64,000 bases of DNA, taken from assembly GCA_963819645.1 (NCBI GenBank), contig CAWFWZ010000011.1, positions 101,772-165,771 of the forward strand, written 5' to 3'. The number at the start of each line of letters is the position of its first letter. Positions within the stretch are counted from its first letter, which is position 1. Under the pieces are notes generated by a model, which worked only from the letters and a program-made list of their open reading frames with translations, had not been told where the DNA came from and made no database searches. The stretch is from CAVVDY01 sp963819645. Lineage in GTDB: Bacteria; Acidobacteriota; Terriglobia; Terriglobales; Acidobacteriaceae. Below, piece after piece: positions 9,707 to 17,742 of the stretch. Made by a program: the position numbers and the translations under genes.

Positions 9707-10792
9707 ATGCACGTCATTATTGCGGGAGGCGGCACGGGCGGCCACGTTATCCCGGCCCTGGCCATCGCGCAGGAGCTGCGCTCTCGCTACTCCGCCGAGG
9801 TGAAGTTCGTGGGCACGGCGCGCGGAATTGAAACCCGGCTCGTGCCCGCTGCTGGCTTCGAATTGCACCTGGTGCAGGTTGGCCAGCTCAATCGCGTCGA
9901 TTTGCGCACTCGCGCGAAGACGCTGCTCGACCTTCCGCGCGCGGTGATGCAGGCGGCGCAGCTGGTGCGCGAGTTTCGTCCTGACGTAATGATTGGCGTC
10001 GGCGGCTATGCCTCCGGCCCGGCGATGCTGGCTGGCGGCTTGCTGAATGTGCCGCTGGTTGCGTTCGAGCCGAACTTCGTTCCTGGCTTTGCCAATCGCA
10101 TGTTGGGGCCAATGGTTAAGACAGCGGTTGTGCAGTTTGAGGCGACCTGCCATTATTTCCGCGATTGTCACGTCACCGGAGTTCCGGTGCGGAGCGAGTT
10201 TTTCCGCGTGCCTGCGCGACCGGCGAATGCCCGCCCGACCCTGCTCGTGTTCGGCGGAAGCCAAGGCGCGCACGCCATCAATGTCGCGGTGCTGGGAGCG
10301 CTCGAGAAACTTTCGGTGCTCCTGCCCGACATCTGCATCATTCATCAGACCGGCGAGAAGGATTACGTAGACGCGCAATCCGCTTATCTGAAGACGACGC
10401 TTACAGCCGACGTTTCGCCCTTCATCGACGATATGCCGGGGGCCTTCGCGCGCGCCGATCTGCTGGTGTGCCGCTCCGGCGCGAGCACAGTCGCGGAGGT
10501 CACGGCTGCCGGACGTCCTGCCATCTTTATTCCGCTGCCCACGGCGGCTGACGACCATCAGCGCCAGAACGCCGCTGCCCTCGCTGAGGTGAACGCCGCC
10601 CGCCTGCTTCCCCAAGCCGAACTCACTAGCGACCGACTCGCGCAAGACATCGCGGCTCTGCTCAGTGACCGCGCAGGTCTGGTGCAGATGGCGCAAGCAG
10701 CACGCAAGCTGGCACATCCTGATGCCGCAGGAGAGATTGCGCGCATTGTGGCGCGAGCCGCTGGCGCGTCCAGTCAACACGCGGTAGCCTAA
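9707..10792 (+). CDS. murG: UDP-GlcNAc:lipid I N-acetylglucosaminyltransferase MurG
   Basis: MurG adds GlcNAc to lipid I at the inner face of the cytoplasmic membrane, yielding lipid II. It is a GT-B glycosyltransferase of 361 residues, normal for the family. The N-terminal domain opens with IIAGGGTGGHVIPALAIA (glycine loop 1) and has GVGGYASGPAM near 105. The C-terminal domain shows VFGGSQGAHAIN and CRSGASTVAEVTAAGRPAI with IPLPTAADDHQ, the UDP-GlcNAc-binding segment. It begins four bases after ftsW, so it belongs to the same transcript. A repeat-bearing gap follows before murC. Confidence 0.97.
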   Translation: MHVIIAGGGTGGHVIPALAIAQELRSRYSAEVKFVGTARGIETRLVPAAGFELHLVQVGQLNRVDLRTRAKTLLDLPRAVMQAAQLVREFRPDVMIGVGGYASGPAMLAGGLLNVPLVAFEPNFVPGFANRMLGPMVKTAVVQFEATCHYFRDCHVTGVPVRSEFFRVPARPANARPTLLVFGGSQGAHAINVAVLGALEKLSVLLPDICIIHQTGEKDYVDAQSAYLKTTLTADVSPFIDDMPGAFARADLLVCRSGASTVAEVTAAGRPAIFIPLPTAADDHQRQNAAALAEVNAARLLPQAELTSDRLAQDIAALLSDRAGLVQMAQAARKLAHPDAAGEIARIVARAAGASSQHAVA

Positions 10793-10809
10793 GGGACGGT
10801 GAAGATTCG

Positions 10810-10888
10810 CGTCAGGGCACGACCTCGGTCGTGCCGATTAAGTCCCCAGTTTCAATAATCCAGAGCCGACTTAAGTCGGCGGCACATG
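10810..10888. repeat. REP-type palindromes after murG
   Basis: CAGGGCACGACCTCGGTCGTGCC forms a hairpin at ~10814-10836, and GCCGACTTAAGTCGGCGGC forms another at ~10864-10882. Both belong to the dispersed REP family and may end or attenuate the murG transcript, though no T-run follows. Confidence 0.65.
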
Positions 10889-10939
10889 GCGCTGTCGGCA
10901 ATTTTTTCAATATGTTCAGCCGATAGTTATGTGACCCAC

Positions 10940-11164
10940 ATGAGTGTCAAAAGGAAAGACAAACCATATCGAGAAGCGCTCCTGGAGGCACTGGCTGATC
11001 CAGAAGAAGCCGCTAATTACCTCAGCGTCGCGTTCGCGGACTCATCGGACGCGTTTAGCCAAGCCTGCCTGAATGTCGTTGACGCGCTTCAGGTCGGGAA
11101 GCGCGACAACGATTTAGAATTGGCATCGTCGACTGCACGGCTTCACAGGCTGATTAGACGTTGA
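10940..11164 (+). CDS. Orphan HigA-like addiction-module antidote fragment
   Basis: This 74-residue frame starts at ATG 10940 (MSVKRKDKPYREALLEAL). The segment YREALLEALADPEEAANYL resembles the N-terminal part of the HigA-like 'addiction module antidote' family, whose members usually continue into a helix-turn-helix of ~100 residues. Here the DNA-binding part appears short or absent and the C-terminus (SSTARLHRLIRR) is atypical. No HigB or RelE partner adjoins it. It sits between murG and murC with repeats on both sides, so it looks like an insertion into the dcw cluster. Function as an antitoxin is a guess from limited similarity. Confidence 0.5.
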   Translation: MSVKRKDKPYREALLEALADPEEAANYLSVAFADSSDAFSQACLNVVDALQVGKRDNDLELASSTARLHRLIRR

Positions 11165-11171
11165 GTTAGCG

Positions 11172-11330
11172 AGCTTTGTATCAGGGCACGGCTTTTAGCC
11201 GTGCCGACAGCGCAATAGAAAGAATGGCCTTTAGGCCCTGCGAACTCATAACAGGGGCTGAAGCCCACAATGTTTTCGATTCTTTTCGGCCCGACTGAAG
11301 TCAGGCCCTGATACAAAGCTTCAGCCGAGA
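11172..11330. repeat. REP cluster before murC
   Basis: A forward copy starts TTTGTATCAGGGC (~11176) with a CACGGCTTTTAGCCGTG stem. It is followed by a GGCCTTTAGGCC hairpin and GGGGCTGAAGCCC. An inverted copy, GACTGAAGTCAGGCCC with TGATACAAAGC, ends near 11320. The outer copies face each other as an inverted pair. Confidence 0.8.
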
Positions 11331-11342
11331 AACCATCATTTC

Positions 11343-12755
11343 ATGTTCGCCAACATTCAGCGTATCCATTTCGTAGGCATCGGCGGCATCGGCATGAGCG
11401 GCATTGCCGAGGTGCTGCTGAACCTTGGCTACAAGGTTTCCGGCTCCGACCTGAAGCTTTCGCCGGTTACTGAGCGTCTCGCGGCCATGGGTGCGAAGGT
11501 GTTCGCGGGACATGCGCCGGAGAACATCGCCGGCTCTGACGTTGTGGTAATCAGCTCAGCAGTGCGCAGTGAGAATCCCGAGGTGCAGGCGGCGCGCGCG
11601 CAGCATATCCCGGTCATTCCGCGCGCCGAGATGCTGGCCGAGCTCATGCGCCTGAAATATGGAATCGCCGTGGCCGGCATGCACGGCAAGACCACTACGA
11701 CCTCCATGATTGCAGCAGCACTGGCGGCGGGCGGCTTGGATCCCACCGTCGTGGTCGGCGGACGGGTGGACGCCCTTGGCTCGAACGCTCGCATCGGCAA
11801 ATCGAAATATCTGATCGCCGAGGCCGACGAAAGCGATCGCTCATTCCTCCGGCTCTCTCCCATCGTTGAGGTCGTTACCAACATTGATCGCGAGCACATG
11901 GATTGCTACCGCGATCTGCGCGATGTCGAGCAGACCTTTCTCGCGTTCATGGACCTGGTACCGTTTTACGGAATCATTGTGGCCTGTGCCGACGACGAGA
12001 ACCTGCGCAACCTGCTGCCTAAGGTGCGCCGCCGCGTACTCACCTACGGAACTCATGACAATGTGGACTTCCGCATTACGAATCGAAATTTCGCCGCGGG
12101 CGATGGCGAACGGCTCTCACTCAGCACATTCCATATTTTCTATCGCGGCGCCGACCTGGGAGAGTTTCGACTACGCGTGCCCGGTGCACATAATGTGCTG
12201 AATGCCGCCGCCGCGGTAGCAGTAGGGATGGGGTTGGATGTTCCGGTCGATCGCATTCGCGAAGCGCTGGAGCAATTCAATGGCGTGGATCGCCGCTTCC
12301 AAGTGAAAGGCCGCGTGAATGGCGTCAGTGTCATCGACGACTACGGCCACCATCCGACGGAGATCAGGGCGACGCTGGCCGCAGCCCGCCAGTGCGGATT
12401 TGGACGGGTACACGTCATCTTTCAGCCGCATCGCTACAGTCGCACGCAACTGCTGATGGACGAATTCGCGACTGCATTCGGCGATGCAGATTCACTCGTG
12501 CTACTGGACATTTATCCTGCCAGCGAAGCGCCGATTCCGGGCGTGACCAGCCTCGCGCTGGCCGAACTCATTGCGCAAAACGGTCCAACCCTGGTTGCGC
12601 GCGCAGCCTCATTCGACGAAGCCGCTCAGCTTGCTTGCGACTCAGCACAGTCGGGCGACATGATTCTTACCCTCGGCGCGGGCAATGTGTCGCAACTGGG
12701 TGCGATCGTGGTCAAGCGCCTCGCCGACCACGCCGTTGCCAAAACAACTGCCTGA
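11343..12755 (+). CDS. murC: UDP-MurNAc:L-alanine ligase MurC
   Basis: MurC attaches L-alanine to UDP-MurNAc, the first peptide step of the pathway, in the cytoplasm. The 470-residue frame is intact and of normal length. It starts with FVGIGGIGMSGIAEVL (nucleotide-binding fold), has the P-loop GMHGKTTTTSM around 112-122, EADESDRSF and LNAAAAVAVG in the ATPase domain, and DDYGHHPTEIRATL with FQPHRYSRT in the C-terminal domain. It follows murG after an intercalated small gene and repeats. No murB or ddl lies between it and ftsQ, unlike many dcw clusters. Confidence 0.97.
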   Translation: MFANIQRIHFVGIGGIGMSGIAEVLLNLGYKVSGSDLKLSPVTERLAAMGAKVFAGHAPENIAGSDVVVISSAVRSENPEVQAARAQHIPVIPRAEMLAELMRLKYGIAVAGMHGKTTTTSMIAAALAAGGLDPTVVVGGRVDALGSNARIGKSKYLIAEADESDRSFLRLSPIVEVVTNIDREHMDCYRDLRDVEQTFLAFMDLVPFYGIIVACADDENLRNLLPKVRRRVLTYGTHDNVDFRITNRNFAAGDGERLSLSTFHIFYRGADLGEFRLRVPGAHNVLNAAAAVAVGMGLDVPVDRIREALEQFNGVDRRFQVKGRVNGVSVIDDYGHHPTEIRATLAAARQCGFGRVHVIFQPHRYSRTQLLMDEFATAFGDADSLVLLDIYPASEAPIPGVTSLALAELIAQNGPTLVARAASFDEAAQLACDSAQSGDMILTLGAGNVSQLGAIVVKRLADHAVAKTTA

Positions 12756-12779
12756 CCAGAAACCCTAACTCGCTCGGCA

Positions 12780-13017
12780 CTTGCTTTGAAGGGGCGCAGC
12801 TTCAGCTGCGCCATAAAAGTCCTGTGTTTTTGTCATCCCGAACCTCTTTAGAGGTGAGGGATCTGCTGTTCTTCCCACTGCGAAGAATTTTTCCGCAGCC
12901 TGTTCAGCCGCTGAGGGAATTCTTTTCCTGCGAGGTGGCGAGTTTCCTCGGGGCTTAAAGCCCAAATTCAAAAGCGGGTCTCATCGGCGCGGCTGAAGCC
13001 GCGCCCCTTCAACGAGC
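12780..13017. repeat. Inverted repeat pair and second repeat family between murC and ftsQ
   Basis: GAAGGGGCGCAGCTTCAGC (~12789) and its near-inverse GGCTGAAGCCGCGCCCCTTC (~12992) face each other across ~190 bases. Between them, TCATCCCGAACCTCTTTAG with GAGGGATCTGC (~12833-12875) belongs to a second dispersed family, also seen near 17.2, 32.6, 32.8, 36.9, 60.2 and 62.5 kb. I see no coding sequence in the 400-base murC-ftsQ gap. Confidence 0.75.
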
Positions 13018-13155
13018 CAAAAGGCCCCAATGTTTACTTGCAAGGTTCGCATGGCCCACATATGACGCGCTGACGCTCTTCCCCTCTCCGAATCAGCTTC
13101 GAAACCAGCTATAGTGAGGCCAAAGGCCGCCTCGTCGGCGTTTTTGCACGGATTT

Positions 13156-14205
13156 ATGGCCCGAAAAAACGCATCCACCATCTCCGAAGACGAGCTCGAA
13201 ACAGCGCCGCATGCGCCATCGTCCGGCGGCCGTTTCGACGACGGTCCTCTCGATGGCCGCCTGTTCGATCTGGATGACGATGCTGAGTCGCCGTTTCTCC
13301 GCGGGCAGAAACGCGTGCCGGTCAAACGCAGCGCGTTGCCGCGCAAAGCGCTCGACCGAGTCAAAGTGTTGCTGCTCGTGCTGCTGATCGGCGGAGCTGT
13401 CGCCCTGGTTGCGATTACGTTCTATCGCTATACCACGCAGTCGTGGAGATTTCAGATCGATTCCAGCGACAACATCCAGGTGCTGGGCGCGCACAATGTG
13501 AGCCGCGCGCAGGTGCTGGACGTATTCGGCTCCGATCTCGATCGCAACATTTTTTTTGTCCCGCTCACTGAACGCAAGAAGCAGTTGCAGGAGATACCGT
13601 GGATTGAATCGGCAACCGTCATGCGCTTGTTGCCGAATCGGCTGAATGTCGCGGTGACCGAGCGCGTCCCCGTTGCTTTCGTGGAGATCAATTCGCACAT
13701 CGCGTTGATCGATGCGCGCGGCGTCGTGATGGAGATGCCGGCCGGGCAGCAGGCAAATTATTCGTTTCCGGTTATCGTCGGCACGACCGACACGGAGCCA
13801 CTGTCAACCCGTGCCGCCCGCATGGCAATTTACCAGAGGCTGATGCGCGAACTCGATTCCGGTGGAACGCAATACTCGAGCGATCTGAGCGATGTGGATC
13901 TGAGCGACCCGGACGATGTGAAGGCCACGGTGTCCGATCCTCAGGGCGCTGTGTTGGTGCACTTGGGCTCGTCGAATTTCCTGGAGCGCTTCCAGGTTTA
14001 TGTTTCCCACGTGCAGGAGTGGCGCACGCAGTTTCACCCGTTAAAGTCGGTGGACTTGCGTTATCAGCACCAGGTGATTGTGAATCCGGATGAGATGAGC
14101 GAATCGGCGCGGCCGGCGACGGGTAATGCGGAAGCCGTTGCTGCTCCGCCTGTGTCTAAGAAAACGAAGCCGGCTGCGCACAGTAAGGCTAAGGGTCGTA
14201 ACTGA
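13156..14205 (+). CDS. ftsQ: Cell division protein FtsQ/DivIB
   Basis: FtsQ is a bitopic inner-membrane protein that links the FtsZ/FtsA ring to the septal synthase complex. I chose ATG 13156 (MARKNAST); an in-frame GTG at 13114 would add 14 residues. The ~75-residue cytoplasmic tail is long and charged, followed by one membrane helix (VKVLLLVLLIGGAVALVAIT, ~72-91). The POTRA domain then begins with IQVLGAHNVSRAQVLDVFG, and the beta domain follows (SATVMRLLPNRLNVAVTER, IALIDARGVVM). The C-terminus ends in a Lys/Ala-rich tail. The gene ends three bases before ftsA. Confidence 0.93.
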   Translation: MARKNASTISEDELETAPHAPSSGGRFDDGPLDGRLFDLDDDAESPFLRGQKRVPVKRSALPRKALDRVKVLLLVLLIGGAVALVAITFYRYTTQSWRFQIDSSDNIQVLGAHNVSRAQVLDVFGSDLDRNIFFVPLTERKKQLQEIPWIESATVMRLLPNRLNVAVTERVPVAFVEINSHIALIDARGVVMEMPAGQQANYSFPVIVGTTDTEPLSTRAARMAIYQRLMRELDSGGTQYSSDLSDVDLSDPDDVKATVSDPQGAVLVHLGSSNFLERFQVYVSHVQEWRTQFHPLKSVDLRYQHQVIVNPDEMSESARPATGNAEAVAAPPVSKKTKPAAHSKAKGRN

Positions 14206-14208
14206 CAG

Positions 14209-15420
14209 ATGGCGAACCAAAGCGAAAACCTGTTGACCGTCATTGATGTCGGAAGCGCGAAGACCTGCGTCATCGTTGCCGAGGTGAACGACTACGCGTT
14301 GCGCTACCGCGGTCACGGCATCGCCGACTCGCGCGGCTTGCGCAAGGGCATCATCGCCGATCTCGACAAGGCTGTCGGCTCCATCAAAAAAGCGGTCGAA
14401 GAGGCGGAGAACGTAGCCCAGGCGCCGGTGGAGCACGCGGTGGTCGGCGTCGCGGGCTCGCATATCCGCGGCGTCAACAGCCACGGCGGCATCTCGCTGG
14501 GGTCGCGTTCGCGCGAGATCAGCCGCGAAGACGTTCGCCAGGCAGTAGAGAAGGCGCGTAGCATTCCGCTTCCCGAAGATCGCGAGCCACTGCACCTGCT
14601 GCCACAAGAATTTATTCTCGACGGCCAGCCCGGAGTACATGATCCCGCGGGCTTGATGGGCAAGAAGGTCGAGGTTCGCGTGCACGTCGTCACCGCCGGC
14701 ACCATGGCGACGCAGAACGTGGTCACTGCCGTGAATCGCGCCGGCATCCACGTCGACGACACGGTGTTCGAGGCGCTGGCCTGTGCCGACTCCGTGCTGC
14801 AGACCGATGAGCGCGAGTTGGGTGTCTGCCTGGTCGATATCGGCGCCGGCTCCACCGATCTCATCGTCTACTTCGAAGGAGTGGTGATTCACACCGGCGT
14901 GATTCCGGTGGGTGGCGACCACTTCACCAACGACGTCGCGGTGGGCTTCCGCACGCCGCTGCCCGATGCCGAAAACATTAAGACGATGTTCGGCTGCGCG
15001 ATCGTCACCCGAATTCCTGAAGGCAACGAGATCGAAGTTCCTTCGGTGGGCGACCGTCCTTCGCGTTTGATGCAGCAACGCATGCTGGGCGAAATTCTAG
15101 AGCCGCGCTCGCGCGAGTTAATCGAGCTGCTACGCGATCATCTTCGCCAGGCCGGAGTGTACGAGTTGCTGGGCGCAGGCGTGGTGTTCACCGGCGGCGG
15201 CTCGCGGCTGCCGGCGCTGCTGGAGACGGCAGAAGACATACTTCGGCGGCCAGTGCGGCTGGGCTATCCGGTGCCGATTGCCAAGCTGCCATCGCAGTTG
15301 CTGGAGCCGGAGTTCGCAACCGCCATCGGCATGGTTTTGTACGGACACCGCGCGCGGCAGGCGCGCATGAACATCGATCGCAGCATTGGAGCCAGGCTGA
15401 GAGCAATCTTTGCAAGGTAG
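14209..15420 (+). CDS. ftsA: Cell division protein FtsA
   Basis: FtsA is the actin-like membrane tether of FtsZ. The 403-residue protein has the actin-fold phosphate 1 motif TVIDVGSAKTCVIVAE near the N-terminus, the FtsA-specific 1C domain (GISLGSRSREISREDV region), LVDIGAGSTDLIVYFEG (phosphate 2), and VVFTGGGSRLPALLE (adenosine loop). The C-terminus IDRSIGARLRAIFAR is an amphipathic membrane-targeting helix. It sits three bases after ftsQ, and ftsZ follows after a 325-base repeat-bearing gap. Confidence 0.97.
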   Translation: MANQSENLLTVIDVGSAKTCVIVAEVNDYALRYRGHGIADSRGLRKGIIADLDKAVGSIKKAVEEAENVAQAPVEHAVVGVAGSHIRGVNSHGGISLGSRSREISREDVRQAVEKARSIPLPEDREPLHLLPQEFILDGQPGVHDPAGLMGKKVEVRVHVVTAGTMATQNVVTAVNRAGIHVDDTVFEALACADSVLQTDERELGVCLVDIGAGSTDLIVYFEGVVIHTGVIPVGGDHFTNDVAVGFRTPLPDAENIKTMFGCAIVTRIPEGNEIEVPSVGDRPSRLMQQRMLGEILEPRSRELIELLRDHLRQAGVYELLGAGVVFTGGGSRLPALLETAEDILRRPVRLGYPVPIAKLPSQLLEPEFATAIGMVLYGHRARQARMNIDRSIGARLRAIFAR

Positions 15421-15424
15421 GGAC

Positions 15425-15700
15425 AGCGGGTAGAGTACGCCTTCAAGGCGTACAGGATTTGCAGGATTCGCGTCAGGGCACGACAAGAAGGCTGACGAAG
15501 AACTAGGATTCGCGAGCTTTGTATCAGGGCACGGCTTTAGCCGGGCCGCTATGGCAGCAAGCAACCGGCCTTTAGGCCCTGAGCATTATGACAGGGGCTA
15601 AAGCCCATCTGTTTTGACGGCTGATTGGCCTGACTGAAGTCAGGCCCTGATACAAACCGTTTCAACATGCTTTTGCACGCATGAATGCGTGCTCCACCTG
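15425..15700. repeat. REP cluster between ftsA and ftsZ
   Basis: Elements in order are TACGCCTTCAAGGCGTA (~15437), a partial GCGTCAGGGCACGAC, TTTGTATCAGGGC with a GGCTTTAGCC stem (~15518-15545), GGCCTTTAGGCC, GGGGCTAAAGCCC, TGACTGAAGTCAGGCCC with TGATACAAACC (~15630-15658), and GCACGCATGAATGCGTGC (~15674). The gap also holds the ftsZ leader. The repeats could buffer ftsA readthrough from ftsZ, but this is unproven. Confidence 0.8.
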
Positions 15701-15745
15701 GAGAGGTGGCTTGCATCACCGATTGGCGACCAACAGGAGTAGACC

Positions 15746-17122
15746 ATGATCGAAGACTTCAACAACAAAGAGAACGACCTTCGCATCCAGTTCAACGAAG
15801 AGCTGCTGAACAGCGCTCGCATCAAGGTAATCGGTGTGGGCGGTGGAGGCGGCAATGCCGTCAACCGCATGATCGAGTCCCATCTTGAAGGCGTTGAGTT
15901 CGTGGTCGCCAACACCGACCTGCAGGCGTTGAAGCTGTCGAATGCTCCGATGAAGATTCAGCTCGGCGTTAAGCTGACCAACGGGCTGGGCGCGGGAGCC
16001 AATCCCGACGTCGGACGCAAGGCCGCGCTGGAAGATGCCGACAAGATTATCGAAGCCCTTGAAGGCGCCGACATGGTGTTCGTCACCACGGGCCTCGGCG
16101 GAGGCACCGGTACCGGCGCCGCGCCGATCATTGCCTCGCTCGCCAGCGAGATGGGTGCGCTGACTGTTGCGGTGGTTACCAAGCCGTTCGCGTTCGAAGG
16201 CAAGCGCCGCCAGACCCAGTCGGAGCGCGGACTGCAAGAGCTGATCGACTCGGTCGACACGACCATCGTCATCCCCAACGAGAAGCTGCTCGCAGTGGCG
16301 AAAGACGCCGGCTTCTTCGAGTCGTTCCGCGTTGCCGATGACATTCTGCGGCAGGCGGTGCAGGGCATCTCCGACATCATCACCATCCCGGGCATCATCA
16401 ATCGCGACTTCGCCGACGTGAAGACCATCATGGCGGGCATGGGTTACGCGGTGATGGGCACCGCCACCGCTCGCGGTGAAGATCGCGCCAGCAAGGCGGC
16501 GCAGGCTGCGATTGCCTCTCCGCTGCTCGAGGCGGGAGCCATCGATGGCGCGCGCGGCATCCTCATCAACATCACGGGCTCCAGCTCACTGCGGCTGGCC
16601 GAGGTCAACGAAGCGTCGACCATCATTCAGAGTGCGGCCCACGAAGATGCGAACATCATCTTCGGCGCGGTGCTCGATGAGAAGATGAAGGACGAGGTGA
16701 AGATCACGGTCATCGCCACCGGCTTTAAAGAGTCGGTGCGCGAGCGTGAGCATCGCGAAGCGTTCGCCACACCGGTGTTCCACCGCAGCAACGGCAACTC
16801 TGCACACGCGGCGACCTATGAAGTAGCGCCGGTGACCGTTCCGGAACGCGTTGCTCCTGCCGCCCCGGTATTCACGCAGTCGACACCCGAGCCGAGAGCT
16901 TCAGGCGCGATATCGTATGTGCCGGAGAGTGCCGACGACCACGAGCTGGGATCGGGGATCGTGCGTCATGCGGCACCAATAGAGGATTACCCAAAAGCCC
17001 CAGAGTCGATGGCGCGCGAGGAGTTGCCCGCGATCGAAACAGTGAGCAGCAGCGTGAACATCAAGTACGACTCTGACGATTTGGAGATTCCGGCGTTCCT
17101 GCGCAAAAGGGGCGACGCGTAG
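15746..17122 (+). CDS. ftsZ: Cell division GTPase FtsZ
   Basis: FtsZ is the tubulin-like GTPase that forms the Z-ring. ATG at 15746 is preceded by AGGAG at good spacing. The 458-residue protein has the nucleotide loop IGVGGGGGNAVNRM (29-42), the tubulin signature GGGTGTGAAP (118-127), the synergy-loop region DFADVKTIM, a variable linker of ~110 residues, and the conserved C-terminal peptide DDLEIPAFLRKR that binds FtsA and other partners. It is the last dcw gene, and a secreted/TonB-type gene follows. Expression may rely partly on a promoter in the ftsA-ftsZ gap. Confidence 0.98.
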   Translation: MIEDFNNKENDLRIQFNEELLNSARIKVIGVGGGGGNAVNRMIESHLEGVEFVVANTDLQALKLSNAPMKIQLGVKLTNGLGAGANPDVGRKAALEDADKIIEALEGADMVFVTTGLGGGTGTGAAPIIASLASEMGALTVAVVTKPFAFEGKRRQTQSERGLQELIDSVDTTIVIPNEKLLAVAKDAGFFESFRVADDILRQAVQGISDIITIPGIINRDFADVKTIMAGMGYAVMGTATARGEDRASKAAQAAIASPLLEAGAIDGARGILINITGSSSLRLAEVNEASTIIQSAAHEDANIIFGAVLDEKMKDEVKITVIATGFKESVREREHREAFATPVFHRSNGNSAHAATYEVAPVTVPERVAPAAPVFTQSTPEPRASGAISYVPESADDHELGSGIVRHAAPIEDYPKAPESMAREELPAIETVSSSVNIKYDSDDLEIPAFLRKRGDA

Positions 17123-17181
17123 CATCGTTGTTTGTGTCCTTGAGTGGATCATGAGGAGAGCGTCGTTCACAGTACAGCAAG

Positions 17182-17742
17182 GTGTGCCATCCCGAGCGGA
17201 CGTGGAGGGAATGCCGAGGGGGAAATCCGAGGGACCCCGCAGTTGGCCCGCGCACGAAACTATGTCGCCGGAGCCACTCGTTTACGATTCAGTTCGCCTA
17301 TGGGATCCGCTCGGCAGGTCGCTTCGCGAAGGCAATTTACCTCGTGCTAGCAATGGCAACAGCGTTCGGCTTTGCACAATCGTCTCCACAGTCCAACGAC
17401 TCAGCGAAGATTTCCAACTCTACGGTTTCCGCTCCCGACGACCAGGCCTTCGCCGGCTACGAACGCGTCACGACCGGCATCACGCCACCCAAGGCGACGA
17501 AGTCTCCCGACCCAACTTATCCCGATCTTCCCGCTGACACAGAGCCGCGTGGGTTGGTAGTGATGCTGATTGGAGTCGACACTCGCGGGCACGTCGGGCC
17601 GGTACACGTGGTGCGCAGCTCCGCGCCGGTCTTCGAGAAGAGCGCGGTCGACACGGTAAAAACCTGGCGTTTCAAACCGGCGAAGAAGGACGGCAAGCCG
17701 GTGCCGGTACAAATCACGGTCGAGATGTCGTTCGCCCGGTAA
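17182..17742 (+). CDS. TonB C-terminal domain protein (energy-transducer-like)
   Basis: The C-terminal ~90 residues match the TonB C-terminal fold: DPTYPDLPADTEPRGLVVML, GHVGPVHVVRSSAPVFEKSA and DTVKTWRFKPAKKDGKPVPV. In this family the domain contacts the TonB box of outer-membrane receptors or acts as a stand-alone periplasmic module. A hydrophobic export segment (AIYLVLAMATAFGFAQ) precedes it. The start is unclear. GTG at 17182 opens the frame, but its first ~30 codons come from a dispersed repeat (CATCCCGAGCGGACG). GTG 17344 and ATG 17353 are alternatives that leave a weak signal peptide. No ExbB/ExbD genes adjoin. Confidence 0.75.
   Translation: MCHPERTWRECRGGNPRDPAVGPRTKLCRRSHSFTIQFAYGIRSAGRFAKAIYLVLAMATAFGFAQSSPQSNDSAKISNSTVSAPDDQAFAGYERVTTGITPPKATKSPDPTYPDLPADTEPRGLVVMLIGVDTRGHVGPVHVVRSSAPVFEKSAVDTVKTWRFKPAKKDGKPVPVQITVEMSFAR

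Noticed and set aside
13114..13155. Upstream GTG start for ftsQ
   Set aside because: It overlaps a TATAGT that looks like a -10 element, and the ATG at 13156 gives a normal FtsQ tail.
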